Shown: piece after piece, positions 24,365 to 33,246 of the stretch
Numbering within the stretch: position 1 is the first letter of the stretch
How the letters are laid out: the number at the start of each line of letters is the position of its first letter
Source: Flaviramulus basaltis
Lineage (GTDB): Bacteria > Bacteroidota > Bacteroidia > Flavobacteriales > Flavobacteriaceae
DNA: 64,000 nucleotides
Assembly: GCF_900114265.1 (NCBI RefSeq)
Contig: NZ_FPKV01000002.1
Location: 124,001-188,000 of the forward strand
Reading direction: 5' to 3'
Translations under genes and position numbers: made by a program
The notes under the pieces: generated by a model
Database searches by the model: none
What the model saw: the letters and a program-made list of their open reading frames with translations, nothing else
What the model was told of the DNA's origin: nothing

Positions 24365-25392
24365 TGAGAAGGTTTCCAGCAGAATGGGAGAAACAACAAG
24401 GCATTTTATTATGTTTTCCTCATAACGGAAACGATTGGCCGGGGAAATATCAAGCGATTCAATGGGCTTTTGTTGAATTTATTAAAAAAGTAACAACATA
24501 TGAGTCTGTTTTTTTAGTTGTTGCTAATAAAGACTTAAAAGTCAAAGTAGAAGAATTGTTAACTACCGCTCATGTAAATCTTGAGAAGGTTTCCTTTATT
24601 ATTCATAAAACCAACAGAAGTTGGATGCGCGATTCCGGACCAATTATTGTAAAGAATGGAACAAAAAGAGAAGCCTTGAATTTCAATTTTAATGGTTGGG
24701 CAAAATATTCTAATTATCAATTAGATAAGCACGTTCCTCAAAAAATATCAGAGTTTTTAAAAATACCTTTAACACAGGCGACCTACAAAGGAAAACCTGT
24801 AGTTTTAGAAGGCGGTGCTTTGGAAGTTAACGGCCAAGGAACCTTAATAACATCAGAAGAATGTTTATTGCATTCAAGCATTCAAGTAAGAAATGAAGGC
24901 TTTACAAAAGCAGATTACGAAGCTGTTTTTAAAGAATATTTAGGCATCACTAATGTTATTTGGGTAGGTGATGGTATTCTGGGTGATGACACTCATGGTC
25001 ATATTGATGATTTATGCCGATTTGTAAATGAAAACACTATTGTTACAGTTGTTGAATTTGATACTAAAATCCCAAATTACAAACCACTTCAAGATAATTT
25101 AAAAATATTACAACAAGCTTCTTTAGAAAATGGTGAAAAACCAACGATTGTAACCTTGCCAATGCCAAGTGAAATTAAATTTGATGGTTTAAGTTTACCT
25201 GCAAGTTATGCTAATTTTCTAATTTTAAACAATTGTGTTTTAGTACCAACTTTTAATGATGCCAACGATCATATTGCCTTAAATATATTATCAGGATGTT
25301 TTCCAGATAGAGAAATTATAGGTATTAGTGCTATCGATCTTATTTGGGGCTTTGGTACTTTGCATTGTTTAAGCCAGCAAATTCCAGTATAA
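24364..25392 (+). CDS. aguA: agmatine deiminase
   Basis: A 342-residue guanidino-group-modifying enzyme with WMRDSGPIIV, GGALEVNGQGTLITSEECLL, GDDTHGHIDDLCRFV and the nucleophile Cys335 in TLHCLSQQ. These are the PAD_porph/agmatine deiminase hallmarks. It removes ammonia from agmatine to give N-carbamoylputrescine, the substrate of AguB encoded just upstream. The gene is last in the two-gene operon. No arginine decarboxylase is in the window, so agmatine must be made by a gene elsewhere or taken up. Confidence 0.95.
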   Translation: MRRFPAEWEKQQGILLCFPHNGNDWPGKYQAIQWAFVEFIKKVTTYESVFLVVANKDLKVKVEELLTTAHVNLEKVSFIIHKTNRSWMRDSGPIIVKNGTKREALNFNFNGWAKYSNYQLDKHVPQKISEFLKIPLTQATYKGKPVVLEGGALEVNGQGTLITSEECLLHSSIQVRNEGFTKADYEAVFKEYLGITNVIWVGDGILGDDTHGHIDDLCRFVNENTIVTVVEFDTKIPNYKPLQDNLKILQQASLENGEKPTIVTLPMPSEIKFDGLSLPASYANFLILNNCVLVPTFNDANDHIALNILSGCFPDREIIGISAIDLIWGFGTLHCLSQQIPV

Positions 25393-25433
25393 TTTAAAAG
25401 TTTATTGTTTACTTATTTTATTATCGGTGTTTA

Positions 25434-27758
25434 TTAAGATTTGCTAAGGTTAAAACCTATACCAATAAAAAACCGAACTTTATTAGTGCTATTAACCCAC
25501 GATACGTCAAAATTAATAGGACCTAATAATGAAGAATAAGATAGCATTGCACCAGATGAAATTAGGATGCTAGGCTTAATAGCATCTTCCCAATTGCCTT
25601 TGGCAGAAAAGGCATTGTCTATATAATCACTAAAATCATCAAAACCAATTGAGGCGATATTAAAATGTGGTGTTATATAAACTTTATTAGCGGTATTGAA
25701 TTGCATTCCAAGATTCAGTTTTATAAATTGATTTGCTAGCACTTCTCCTTCATTTAATCCTGGTAACATGTAGTTATCATGTCTTGGCTCTAGTAAAACA
25801 CCACCTAAGTAATATTTAGATCCCATACCGTATTCCGTAAAGGAAATGTCATCATTTTTTAAATTATCCTGAAATATAAAACCGCTTGTAGCACCAATAA
25901 TTGCCGTAGCTTTATTGTATACTTGAAATCTTTTTTCAAAATCCAGACTTAATTTGCTGTAGTTATTTGTAGAACCTTTAATATTAGAAAAAGTTGAATT
26001 ATAAAAATCTACATCAAGTTTATTGTGTATTGATCTGCCTAAATAGGCTTTTAAAGACGTGCCTTCAGTTGCATAAAAAACTTTGTCAAAACTATTATGA
26101 TTATAGTGAGCATTCAACTCAATAGTATTGTAATTGTACTTAATTAAGTCATAAACATTATTATTAAATTCAGGATCAATTTTAGGTTTTAAGTGGTTGT
26201 TTTGATATTTTAACCCTATTCCTACATAGCTTTTTAAGGAGTTAATATTTCTATTAATTTGATTATCAAAATCAAAGTACCTAAACCTTAAATTATCTAC
26301 ATTCTCACCACTAATAAAAATATCTTGTTCTAATTGCTGACCATATAATTCGGATCGCCACCACCAATTTCTGTCTGAACCAAAATTTTTCTGGTGTTGA
26401 ATTCTTAGTCTAGGTTTCTCTGCAATATCTAAAGTAACTAGCGATCTAGAAGCTCTACCTATAAAATTTCTTCTAGTAAAGTTCACAATAACTCCAACTC
26501 CATAGTAACTATCAAAATGTAATGCGCCTTTTAATACATCTTTAGATCTTTCAAAGCCATTTAATTCTAATCCTTTTTCATTTTCTTTCACAGGAGGATT
26601 AAAAGTGATATGGCTAAAAATTGTGGTTCCCATGGCACGATTAATACCCTCTAGTATTTCTTGTTTTGTGTATTTTTTATGAAGTTTAATATTTGTTCGA
26701 GCTTTTACTAAAGCAAGGTTGGATTTGCTTATGTTATTATAAACAATAGTATCTAAAATAATTTCATCTTTTACATAAGGTAAAGTGTGAGATAGTTGTT
26801 TGAATTTTTTCAATTTTATAGATAAATTCACTAAAGCATCTTTATTTTCAGCTAGAGCAATTTTCCCTTCTTCATATATAGCAACACTATTATCAAAATC
26901 GCCGGTAGTATATGTAATATGAGGCGTATGCTCAATCAATATATCACATAAAGCTTTATTTTCAGGGTTTTTAAGGTTACTGTGAAGCATTCCTGTTTGG
27001 AAAAGTAAAGTAGCAATATTGTTTAGTTTTTCTTTAGGTTCCATACCACCACCAACATCACTTCCAATAATAATATCTGCACCCATATTTTTGGCAACAT
27101 CAACAGGAAAATTATTGAGTACACCACCATCAATTAAAAGCGTATTATCGTATTGAACGGGGGAAAAAGCACCAGGTATTGACATACTAGCTCTCATGGC
27201 AAAAGCCAAACTTCCATGATCTAGAATAACTTCTTTTCCATTTACAATATCTGTTGCTATGGCGCGAAAAGGAATAGATAGTTTATCAAAATCTGTAATG
27301 TTATAAGCAGGATATGTTAAGTTAGAGATGAAAGCTCTTAAGTTTTGATCATTTAAAATAAAGGATGTCGATTTAATTTTTCCTTCAACAACATCCATTC
27401 CTATTAAGTATCTATTAAATTCACTTTTTTCTTCTACACTTACATTCCTTAAAGAAACGCCACCACCAATAAGTTTATCCCAATTTGCATTTTTGGCAAT
27501 ATTTGCGATACTATCTCCAGAATATCCCATAGCATACAATCCGCCAACAATACTTCCCATACTGTTTCCTACTAAAAGATCTGGCACAATACCTAATGAG
27601 TCAAGAAGTTGTAGCGTAGGGATGTGAGCTAAGCCTTTTGCACCACCGCCACTTAAAACCAATGCTACTTTAGGTTTAAGTGTTTTTGTTTCATTTTGAC
27701 CATCTATAAATTGAGAAAATAAGCTAAAAAAAAGGAGCAGAAATATAAAATTTTTCAT
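25434..27758 (-). CDS. patatin-like phospholipase with C-terminal outer-membrane barrel
   Basis: A 774-residue protein with signal peptide ending FIDGQ. The patatin domain covers about 30-310: oxyanion loop LSGGGAKGLAH, nucleophile Ser66 in VGNSMGSIVGG and the Asp of LLIDGGVLNNFPVD, so the Ser-Asp dyad is intact. A POTRA-like part is followed by beta-barrel strands (about 390-774) ending in the BamA/Omp85-like VRFFIGIGFNLSKS, with a C-terminal aromatic-rich pattern. This is the type Vd (PlpD-like) autotransporter-related layout, putting a lipase at the outer membrane. It is a single gene converging on aguA. Lipid substrate unknown. Confidence 0.88.
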   Translation of the reverse strand: MKNFIFLLLFFSLFSQFIDGQNETKTLKPKVALVLSGGGAKGLAHIPTLQLLDSLGIVPDLLVGNSMGSIVGGLYAMGYSGDSIANIAKNANWDKLIGGGVSLRNVSVEEKSEFNRYLIGMDVVEGKIKSTSFILNDQNLRAFISNLTYPAYNITDFDKLSIPFRAIATDIVNGKEVILDHGSLAFAMRASMSIPGAFSPVQYDNTLLIDGGVLNNFPVDVAKNMGADIIIGSDVGGGMEPKEKLNNIATLLFQTGMLHSNLKNPENKALCDILIEHTPHITYTTGDFDNSVAIYEEGKIALAENKDALVNLSIKLKKFKQLSHTLPYVKDEIILDTIVYNNISKSNLALVKARTNIKLHKKYTKQEILEGINRAMGTTIFSHITFNPPVKENEKGLELNGFERSKDVLKGALHFDSYYGVGVIVNFTRRNFIGRASRSLVTLDIAEKPRLRIQHQKNFGSDRNWWWRSELYGQQLEQDIFISGENVDNLRFRYFDFDNQINRNINSLKSYVGIGLKYQNNHLKPKIDPEFNNNVYDLIKYNYNTIELNAHYNHNSFDKVFYATEGTSLKAYLGRSIHNKLDVDFYNSTFSNIKGSTNNYSKLSLDFEKRFQVYNKATAIIGATSGFIFQDNLKNDDISFTEYGMGSKYYLGGVLLEPRHDNYMLPGLNEGEVLANQFIKLNLGMQFNTANKVYITPHFNIASIGFDDFSDYIDNAFSAKGNWEDAIKPSILISSGAMLSYSSLLGPINFDVSWVNSTNKVRFFIGIGFNLSKS

Positions 27759-28000
27759 TCTTGAAAATTAATTCAATTTATTTCATTTCTCAAATTAATA
27801 ACCATTTTTAGTGCTAAAACATTTTATTAGACACACATAAAATAGATTTTCTATATACAAAAAGATGAACTAATACTTAGTTTCCTTAAAGGGCTTAGAA
27901 ACACTAAACAAGTTTAATAGAAAAGAAACATTGTCTTAAAACACATCTTATTTGAGGATTTGCCCTTTACATTATTTAAACCTTCAAATTCCTTTTTAAT

Positions 28001-29311
28001 CTATTCTACATTTGGGAGTTTATAGCTTTTGTAAGCGCCTAACACACCTAATAGTGAAAGAACCAAAATAATACCTTCGGTAGAAATCATAGATGCTAAA
28101 GCACTAATACCACCAGTGATTAAAAGAATTAACCCAATAATGGTATTACTAATAGAGACATAATCGGTGCGTTTATTTCCTTCAGCCATATCAACTATAT
28201 ATGTTTTTCTTCCCAAACGCACACCGCTATGCGCAATACCTAGTAAAAAGAAAGCCAAAGGATACAACCAATATGCATTTTTTAAATTGGGAACATAAGA
28301 AATAAGCACAAACATGATTATTCCTAAAAGAGATGCAATAATAGCCGCTATAACCATTACATTTTTACTATTTACATCGGCCATTCTTCCCCAAACAGGT
28401 GCACTTAATATAGATGCTAGTCCGTTTACGAGAATAAACAATCCTAATAAAAATCCTTCTTTACCTAAATAGTTCTGTGCTAATAAAACATAAAACGGAG
28501 CTGTAAGTGCAGAACATAACAAAAGCGATCTAGCTATAATAAAGTTTCTAAAATGAGTGTCTGACTTTACTATTTTTATGCTTTCTAAAGCTTCTTTCCA
28601 TCCATTTTTTTCATTAGAAGTTTCACCCGGAAATTCCCTTATCATAGCATAAACTAAAGCTGAAAGCAACCACATGCTACCTGCAAAAAATATGGTGTAA
28701 CTATAAAAAGTAACATCAGCTCCATTTTTAGATTGATACATTAAATAAAGTCCAGCTAGTAAAACCAATACGCCAGCAACAGAATCTGTGTAACCTTTTA
28801 ATTTGCCTCTTTTCTGTTTAGGAATTGTTTTTCCTAAAACATCTTTAGAAGCAACAGAACATAAGCCTCGTGATAAGCTAAAAAGAACAAGAAACAGCAT
28901 AATGAACCAACCTGCTTTACTACCAGTGGTATAAAGCGTTGTAAAACCAATAGCCATAACACTAAAACATTGCAATACGCTTCCAATAACATAAATCCAT
29001 TTGCGCTTTTTTTTCGTTTTAATATATCCTGCAATCACTATTTGAGGCAACATGGAACCAGACTCGCGAATAGGAACAATAAAACTAATTAAGTATACAG
29101 GCGCATTTACATAGCTCATAACCCAAGTTAATACCGTTTTAGGATTACTTAAAGTATCACCAAGTTTAGTTAAGGTACTACTAAGCATTATTAAAAAGTA
29201 ATTTTTTGGTGTGTACTCGCTAGCATCATCATTAATGCCCTTGGATGACCGTTCGTCCTCTTCATTATTGAGGTAGTTATATATTTTTTTAGTCGAAAGC
29301 TGTTTATTCAT
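28001..29311 (-). CDS. MFS transporter
   Basis: A 436-residue inner-membrane protein. ATG 29311 (MNKQLSTKKIYNYLNNEED) is preferred; a longer frame begins at TTG 29365 but adds residues without homology-like features. A 45-residue polar N-terminus precedes about twelve spans, with NPKTVLTWVMSYVNAPVYLI, the cytoplasmic basic loop SKDVLGKTIPKQKRGKLKGY between spans and LGRKTYIVDMAEGNKRTDYV in the second half. These are general MFS traits. The substrate is unknown. It stands alone, with 242 bp between it and the patatin gene. Confidence 0.82.
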   Translation of the reverse strand: MNKQLSTKKIYNYLNNEEDERSSKGINDDASEYTPKNYFLIMLSSTLTKLGDTLSNPKTVLTWVMSYVNAPVYLISFIVPIRESGSMLPQIVIAGYIKTKKKRKWIYVIGSVLQCFSVMAIGFTTLYTTGSKAGWFIMLFLVLFSLSRGLCSVASKDVLGKTIPKQKRGKLKGYTDSVAGVLVLLAGLYLMYQSKNGADVTFYSYTIFFAGSMWLLSALVYAMIREFPGETSNEKNGWKEALESIKIVKSDTHFRNFIIARSLLLCSALTAPFYVLLAQNYLGKEGFLLGLFILVNGLASILSAPVWGRMADVNSKNVMVIAAIIASLLGIIMFVLISYVPNLKNAYWLYPLAFFLLGIAHSGVRLGRKTYIVDMAEGNKRTDYVSISNTIIGLILLITGGISALASMISTEGIILVLSLLGVLGAYKSYKLPNVE

Positions 29312-29585
29312 AAAACTAAGGTAATAAAAAAGAGCGATTTTAAACATTGAAAAATTAGTACTCAAACGAGTTCCAATTGCTTATAGAAATGGAACTTTAT
29401 TTGGCTTTAATAGCTCTTATATATTATAATGAAATAAATTTTTAGGCTGATAGCTTAGGAGTCAAGCATAAAGTATGTAGAATGGAATTAATAATTTATC
29501 TTTATTAGATTAATACTATAACTTAATAATTACAGATTTTATAAAACTCCTTATCTGTTGTTTAATTTTTAAAAACTATGTATAA

Positions 29586-29960
29586 ATGGTTGAAAAACAG
29601 AAAATAGTAACTCATTTCTTTGAACATAAAAATCATCAAATTCTACCTTTTAAAAAGTTCATTTTAAGGGTGATTAAGTATTTTTTATTTTCAGTTGTTT
29701 TAATAGTATTTTCATTAGGTATTGGCACCATTGGGTATTATCATTATGCTAATATATCTTGGGTAGATGCCTTTTATAACGCGTCCTTAATTTTAACAGG
29801 AATGGGACCGGTGGATCAAATGCCAACTGATGGTGCCAAACTTTTTGCTTCATTTTATGCGCTTTTTAGCGGCATTGCTTTTTTAAGTACCGTAGCCGTA
29901 ATTTTTGCCCCAATTGCACATCGTTTATTACATGTTTTACATGTTAAAGAAGACCATTAA
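29586..29960 (+). CDS. two-TM pore-loop membrane protein with non-standard filter
   Basis: A 124-residue protein with two spans (about 31-52 and 86-110) and a re-entrant pore segment between them: SWVDAFYNASLILTGMGPVD then QMPTDGAKLFASFYALFSG. This is the order seen in two-TM potassium channels (W-DAFY helix, filter, D-x-P, then second span), but the filter T-V-G-Y-G-D is replaced by T-G-M-G-P-V-D. It has no regulatory domain. It may be a channel with different selectivity or a non-conducting relative. The start follows a 220-bp AT-rich divergent gap with the MFS gene. Confidence 0.65.
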   Translation: MVEKQKIVTHFFEHKNHQILPFKKFILRVIKYFLFSVVLIVFSLGIGTIGYYHYANISWVDAFYNASLILTGMGPVDQMPTDGAKLFASFYALFSGIAFLSTVAVIFAPIAHRLLHVLHVKEDH

Positions 29961-30003
29961 ACACATAAATAATCATTTTAGTGCCAGAGTAAAAGCTTAA
30001 ATG

Positions 30004-30150
30004 TCATGCTGTATAATATAAGGCTGATGACGAAGGCTTTAATATCTCTTGAGTTCTCCACACGCTACAAATAAAAAACAAATGCATATTCACTTCTGGA
30101 GGCGATACAGGTCTATCTTTAAAAACACCTTTTAGAAGAAGAGGGTAAAC
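30004..30150 (-). other. 48-codon open frame after the desaturase double stop
   Basis: The desaturase ends TAA TAG. In the same frame a further 48 codons are open to TGA 30004-30006, reading VYPLLLKGVFKDRPVSPPE and then MHLFFICSVWRTQE. The composition is less AT-rich than flanking gaps. It may be a relic of a longer coding region or a fragment of another gene; no start codon except an internal ATG. Not counted as a gene. Confidence 0.3.
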
Positions 30151-30153
30151 CTA

Positions 30154-30933
30154 TTAACTCTTAACTCTAATAGGTTTCAACTTAATAAAACCAAAGGCAT
30201 CCAATAGTTTTATAATTAAATAAGTAACATCAATCTCGTACCATTTTACACCAAAATTAGCACGACTTGCATGTCTGTGATGATTATTATGATAGCCTTC
30301 ACCCATCATTAAAAAATCAAAACGGAAAAGATTTTTACTCGTGTTTTTCATTTTATAATTAACATAGCCATAAATATGACCAAACCAGTTAATAATCACA
30401 CCATGTATAGGTGCCATTAAAAAGGTTATAGGTAATAATAGCCATTGCCACCAAGCAGTTGCAAAAAACGCAAAGAATAGAATATAACCGCTAATCCAAA
30501 GTATTCTAGAAAAGCGAGAACTTGCAAATGTGTCGAATCCTTTCCATTGCGGTACATTTTTAGTAAAACGCTTATCTATTGCAATGCGTTGCATATTAAT
30601 ATCTTGATAAATTGTTTTTGTTTTCCACATCATCGCAAATAAATTAGCATCATGAGATGGCGAATGAGGATCGTTTTCGGTATCTGTATAAGCATGGTGC
30701 ATACGGTGCATAATCCCGTAACCATAAGCACTTAAATAACTTGAGCCTTGAAAAATCCAAGTTAAAATAAAGGTAATACGCTCCATAATTTTAGACATGG
30801 TAAATACTTGATGTGCGGCATAACGGTGCAAAAAGAAGGACTGAAAAAACAAGCCTCCATACCAAAGTACTAAAACGAAAATAACTATAATCATAACTTT
30901 TTTTTGCAAAGATAATTGCAGAATTCGTGCCAA
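30154..30933 (-). CDS. acyl-CoA/fatty acid desaturase
   Basis: A 259-residue membrane di-iron enzyme. The three His boxes are present: HRYAAH at 36-41, HRMHH at 76-80 and HNNHH at 215-219. Four hydrophobic segments surround them. This is the delta-9-type stearoyl-CoA desaturase-like family, which puts a double bond into saturated acyl chains and so raises membrane fluidity. It lies 29 bp after a Crp/Fnr gene on the same strand, and a cspA gene is divergent from that regulator, a neighbourhood that fits temperature adaptation. Length is short but usual for bacterial members. Confidence 0.9.
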   Translation of the reverse strand: MARILQLSLQKKVMIIVIFVLVLWYGGLFFQSFFLHRYAAHQVFTMSKIMERITFILTWIFQGSSYLSAYGYGIMHRMHHAYTDTENDPHSPSHDANLFAMMWKTKTIYQDINMQRIAIDKRFTKNVPQWKGFDTFASSRFSRILWISGYILFFAFFATAWWQWLLLPITFLMAPIHGVIINWFGHIYGYVNYKMKNTSKNLFRFDFLMMGEGYHNNHHRHASRANFGVKWYEIDVTYLIIKLLDAFGFIKLKPIRVKS

Positions 30934-30962
30934 ACAATGAACCTAAATCAATTAAACGTTTA

Positions 30963-31532
30963 TTATAATCGTTTTCTAATTCTGCTTAAAGCTTGTGCAG
31001 TAATTCCGATATAAGAACTAATGTATTTTAATGGAATAACTTTTAAAAGTTCTGGGCGTTCTTTAAATAGCTTCATATAGCGTTCTTCTGCTGTAAGATT
31101 TAATAAGTTTTGTTCACGCTTAGATTTTAATAAAAAGAGACGCTCTGCTGTTAATCTACCTATAAGATTTCCTATTTGGGTATTTTTATAAACGGCTTGT
31201 AAATCATCATAAGTAATACTTAAAAGCGTTGTTTCTGTAAGTGCTTGTAACTCGTAAGCGGAAGGTGTTTGTGTTAAAAAGGAATCATAAGCACTAATAA
31301 ACTGGTCTTTAAAACTAAAACCAAAGGTGATTTCTTTATCTGGATTGTCCTTAGGAATATATAAGCGTACAACACCAGATTCAATAAAAGAAATATGATT
31401 TTCTATATCGTTCAGTTTTAAAAAAACAGATTTCTTCGGAATTACACGAGGCTGTAATTTTGAAGTGAAAAATTCCCAATCTGAGTTAGATATGATAGCT
31501 ATTTGATCTAAGTACGCTTTTATCTGTTGCAA
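30963..31532 (-). CDS. Crp/Fnr-family transcriptional regulator
   Basis: A 189-residue protein if TTG 31532 is the start. The frame is open further upstream, but an exact -7 box at 31561-31568 falls inside that extension, so the later start is more likely. The N-terminal cyclic-nucleotide-binding-like barrel has FLKLNDIENHISFIESGVV and DNPDKEITFGFSFKDQFISA; the C-terminal HTH has LKYISSYIGITAQALSRIRK. No Cys cluster is present. It is the first gene of an operon with the desaturase, which is its probable target along with itself. The effector is unknown. Confidence 0.85.
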   Translation of the reverse strand: MQQIKAYLDQIAIISNSDWEFFTSKLQPRVIPKKSVFLKLNDIENHISFIESGVVRLYIPKDNPDKEITFGFSFKDQFISAYDSFLTQTPSAYELQALTETTLLSITYDDLQAVYKNTQIGNLIGRLTAERLFLLKSKREQNLLNLTAEERYMKLFKERPELLKVIPLKYISSYIGITAQALSRIRKRL

Positions 31533-31560
31533 ATGTTTAGTTATAATATTATTGAAAGTA

Positions 31561-31568
31561 CAAAGATA
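31561..31568 (-). promoter_or_regulatory. -7 box of the Crp/Fnr-desaturase operon
   Basis: TATCTTTG on the minus strand, exact TAnnTTTG, about 29 bp before the preferred TTG start. It argues against the longer 222-residue version of the regulator. Confidence 0.5.
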
Positions 31569-31747
31569 CGGATTCAAATACGCTATTATTACGTAGTCTT
31601 TGTTTTGATTTTTTATATTAAAACCATACATTTTATTTGAAGAATAGGAGCGAGGAAAAGAAAAATAAATAATAAAAGTGCTATTATCTTATTTAATGGC
31701 ACCATCTTTGCATTATAAAAAGTATTAATAAAATAAATTATATTACA

Positions 31748-31939
31748 ATGAGTAAAGGAACAGTAAAATTTTTCAACGATGCAAAAGGATTTGGATTCAT
31801 AACAGAAGAAGGAGTTGAAAGAGATCACTTTGTACACATTTCTGGATTAGTTGACGAAGTTCGCGAAGGCGACGAAGTTGAATTTGATCTACAAGAAGGT
31901 AACAAAGGATTAAACGCAGTGAACGTAAAAGTTATCTAA
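31748..31939 (+). CDS. cspA: cold shock protein, CspA family
   Basis: A 63-residue single OB-fold protein, MSKGTVKFFNDAKGFGFI then DHFVHISGL, with RNP1 (KGFGFI) and RNP2 (HFVHIS) intact. It binds single-stranded RNA and melts structures, especially in the cold. CATCTTTG at about 31703-31710 is a one-mismatch -7 box. The leader to ATG is about 35 bases, shorter than the long thermosensing leader of E. coli cspA. It is divergent from the Crp/Fnr-desaturase operon and is followed by a strong shared terminator. Confidence 0.95.
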   Translation: MSKGTVKFFNDAKGFGFITEEGVERDHFVHISGLVDEVREGDEVEFDLQEGNKGLNAVNVKVI

Positions 31940-31961
31940 TACATATACTTTCAAGTTTAGT

Positions 31962-31993
31962 AAAAAAGCCCATCAATATTGATGGGCTTTTTT
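31962..31993. terminator. bidirectional terminator between cspA and the secreted protein gene
   Basis: AAAAAAGCCCATCAAT directly followed by ATTGATGGGCTTTTTT, a perfect 32-base palindrome. The A and T flanks serve both the plus-strand cspA and the convergent minus-strand gene. Confidence 0.9.
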
Positions 31994-32047
31994 TATGTCT
32001 ATTATTTTTTCATGATATCTAAATTCATGAGAAATGAATATTTGGAT

Positions 32048-33235
32048 TTATTTTTTAATATTAAAATGTAGCTTTGGTGTATTATTTTCTATTTGGTTTT
32101 CAGAGGCATAAAAAGAAGCATCAACAGCACCTAACGGACGAATAAGTAATCCTTTAGTAGTTCCATCTAACAATCGTTGTAAAACGGGTCTTGAAATCGT
32201 AATAAAATTTTTACTACCTGGTGCATCTGAAAGTTCAATATCGAAAATCATTTGTGTATTAAAAACATCAGAATACACTTTTTTCTCAATAAAATTATTA
32301 TAAGTTACTGTTTTTTGATCCCAAAAAGGATCGCCTCCAAAAATTTCTATGACTCTAACTTTACCAAATTCAACCCCAAGATCTTCACCATATTTTTCAA
32401 TATAATCTCCACCTTTGGAAACAGACTGTGTTGTAAATTCTAATACACCAGCACCATTAGCCTTTAAATCTTTGAAATTTTCAAAATCCCAACGAAGAAT
32501 AGCCCATTGATTAGCATTTACCGCTAATGTTCTAGCATCTCCTGTAGATTCTTTAACATGCCAATCGTTGAAATTTATATTAGGAAAATCTGAATTTATT
32601 AAACCATCATGAGTAACTTCAAGATGATTAGAAAATGTTTTCAAATCGGCAACCTCTGGATGATAGATTAATGGTTCTCCTTTGTCTGATTCTGCTTCAT
32701 TAATATTTATGATATCTGCACGATAATAATCTACATCAACATAAAATGTGTCTAATCCCCAATCTGTCGCTGCTAACTGAACATAAAGTGTGTCTCCTGG
32801 AACAGCATCCAAATCTTTTGTTGTCATGCTTATGGTATGCCAACCCTGTGTATCAGGTATATCAAACTCCCTTAATTGTTTGTGATAATTTGTAGTTCTT
32901 TGTGTGTTTATCATAAAATTAACGCGTTTAGGCGCATGACTAACACGTATTTTGGCTTCAACTCTTAATTCAAAATCAGGATCACTTAATTTACTTAAGT
33001 CAAGCGAAGAGGTAATATCTCGTTTTATTAATGCCCACCATACATTATGCTTATCTTTTGTGGCATCCACCAAAATACGTGCATATCCATCTTTTTGAAT
33101 AAAATCCATGGTAGCATCGCCATCGCCTGTTAATGTGAACCATCCATCGATGGGTTTGTTATCAAAAGAATCATAAAATTGAGACTGGCAAATACCAGAA
33201 TTCATTATAATTAATACTAAAATTATTTTTTTCAT
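32048..33235 (-). CDS. secreted two-domain carbohydrate-binding-like protein
   Basis: A 395-residue protein with signal peptide ending GICQSQ near 19. The N-terminal part (about 20-170: FYDSFDNKPIDGWFTLTGDG, ending VDVDYYRADI) looks like a galactose-binding-type beta sandwich that packs around a ligand, as in carbohydrate-binding modules. The C-terminal part (about 205-395: WAILRWDFENFKDLKANGAG, ISRPVLQRLLDG) resembles CBM96/disaggregatase-like beta domains. No catalytic motif is evident. It starts 11 bp after the apiosidase-like gene, so the two form a secreted polysaccharide-processing pair. The ligand is unknown. Confidence 0.6.
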   Translation of the reverse strand: MKKIILVLIIMNSGICQSQFYDSFDNKPIDGWFTLTGDGDATMDFIQKDGYARILVDATKDKHNVWWALIKRDITSSLDLSKLSDPDFELRVEAKIRVSHAPKRVNFMINTQRTTNYHKQLREFDIPDTQGWHTISMTTKDLDAVPGDTLYVQLAATDWGLDTFYVDVDYYRADIININEAESDKGEPLIYHPEVADLKTFSNHLEVTHDGLINSDFPNINFNDWHVKESTGDARTLAVNANQWAILRWDFENFKDLKANGAGVLEFTTQSVSKGGDYIEKYGEDLGVEFGKVRVIEIFGGDPFWDQKTVTYNNFIEKKVYSDVFNTQMIFDIELSDAPGSKNFITISRPVLQRLLDGTTKGLLIRPLGAVDASFYASENQIENNTPKLHFNIKK

Positions 33236-33246
33236 TAGATATGATT

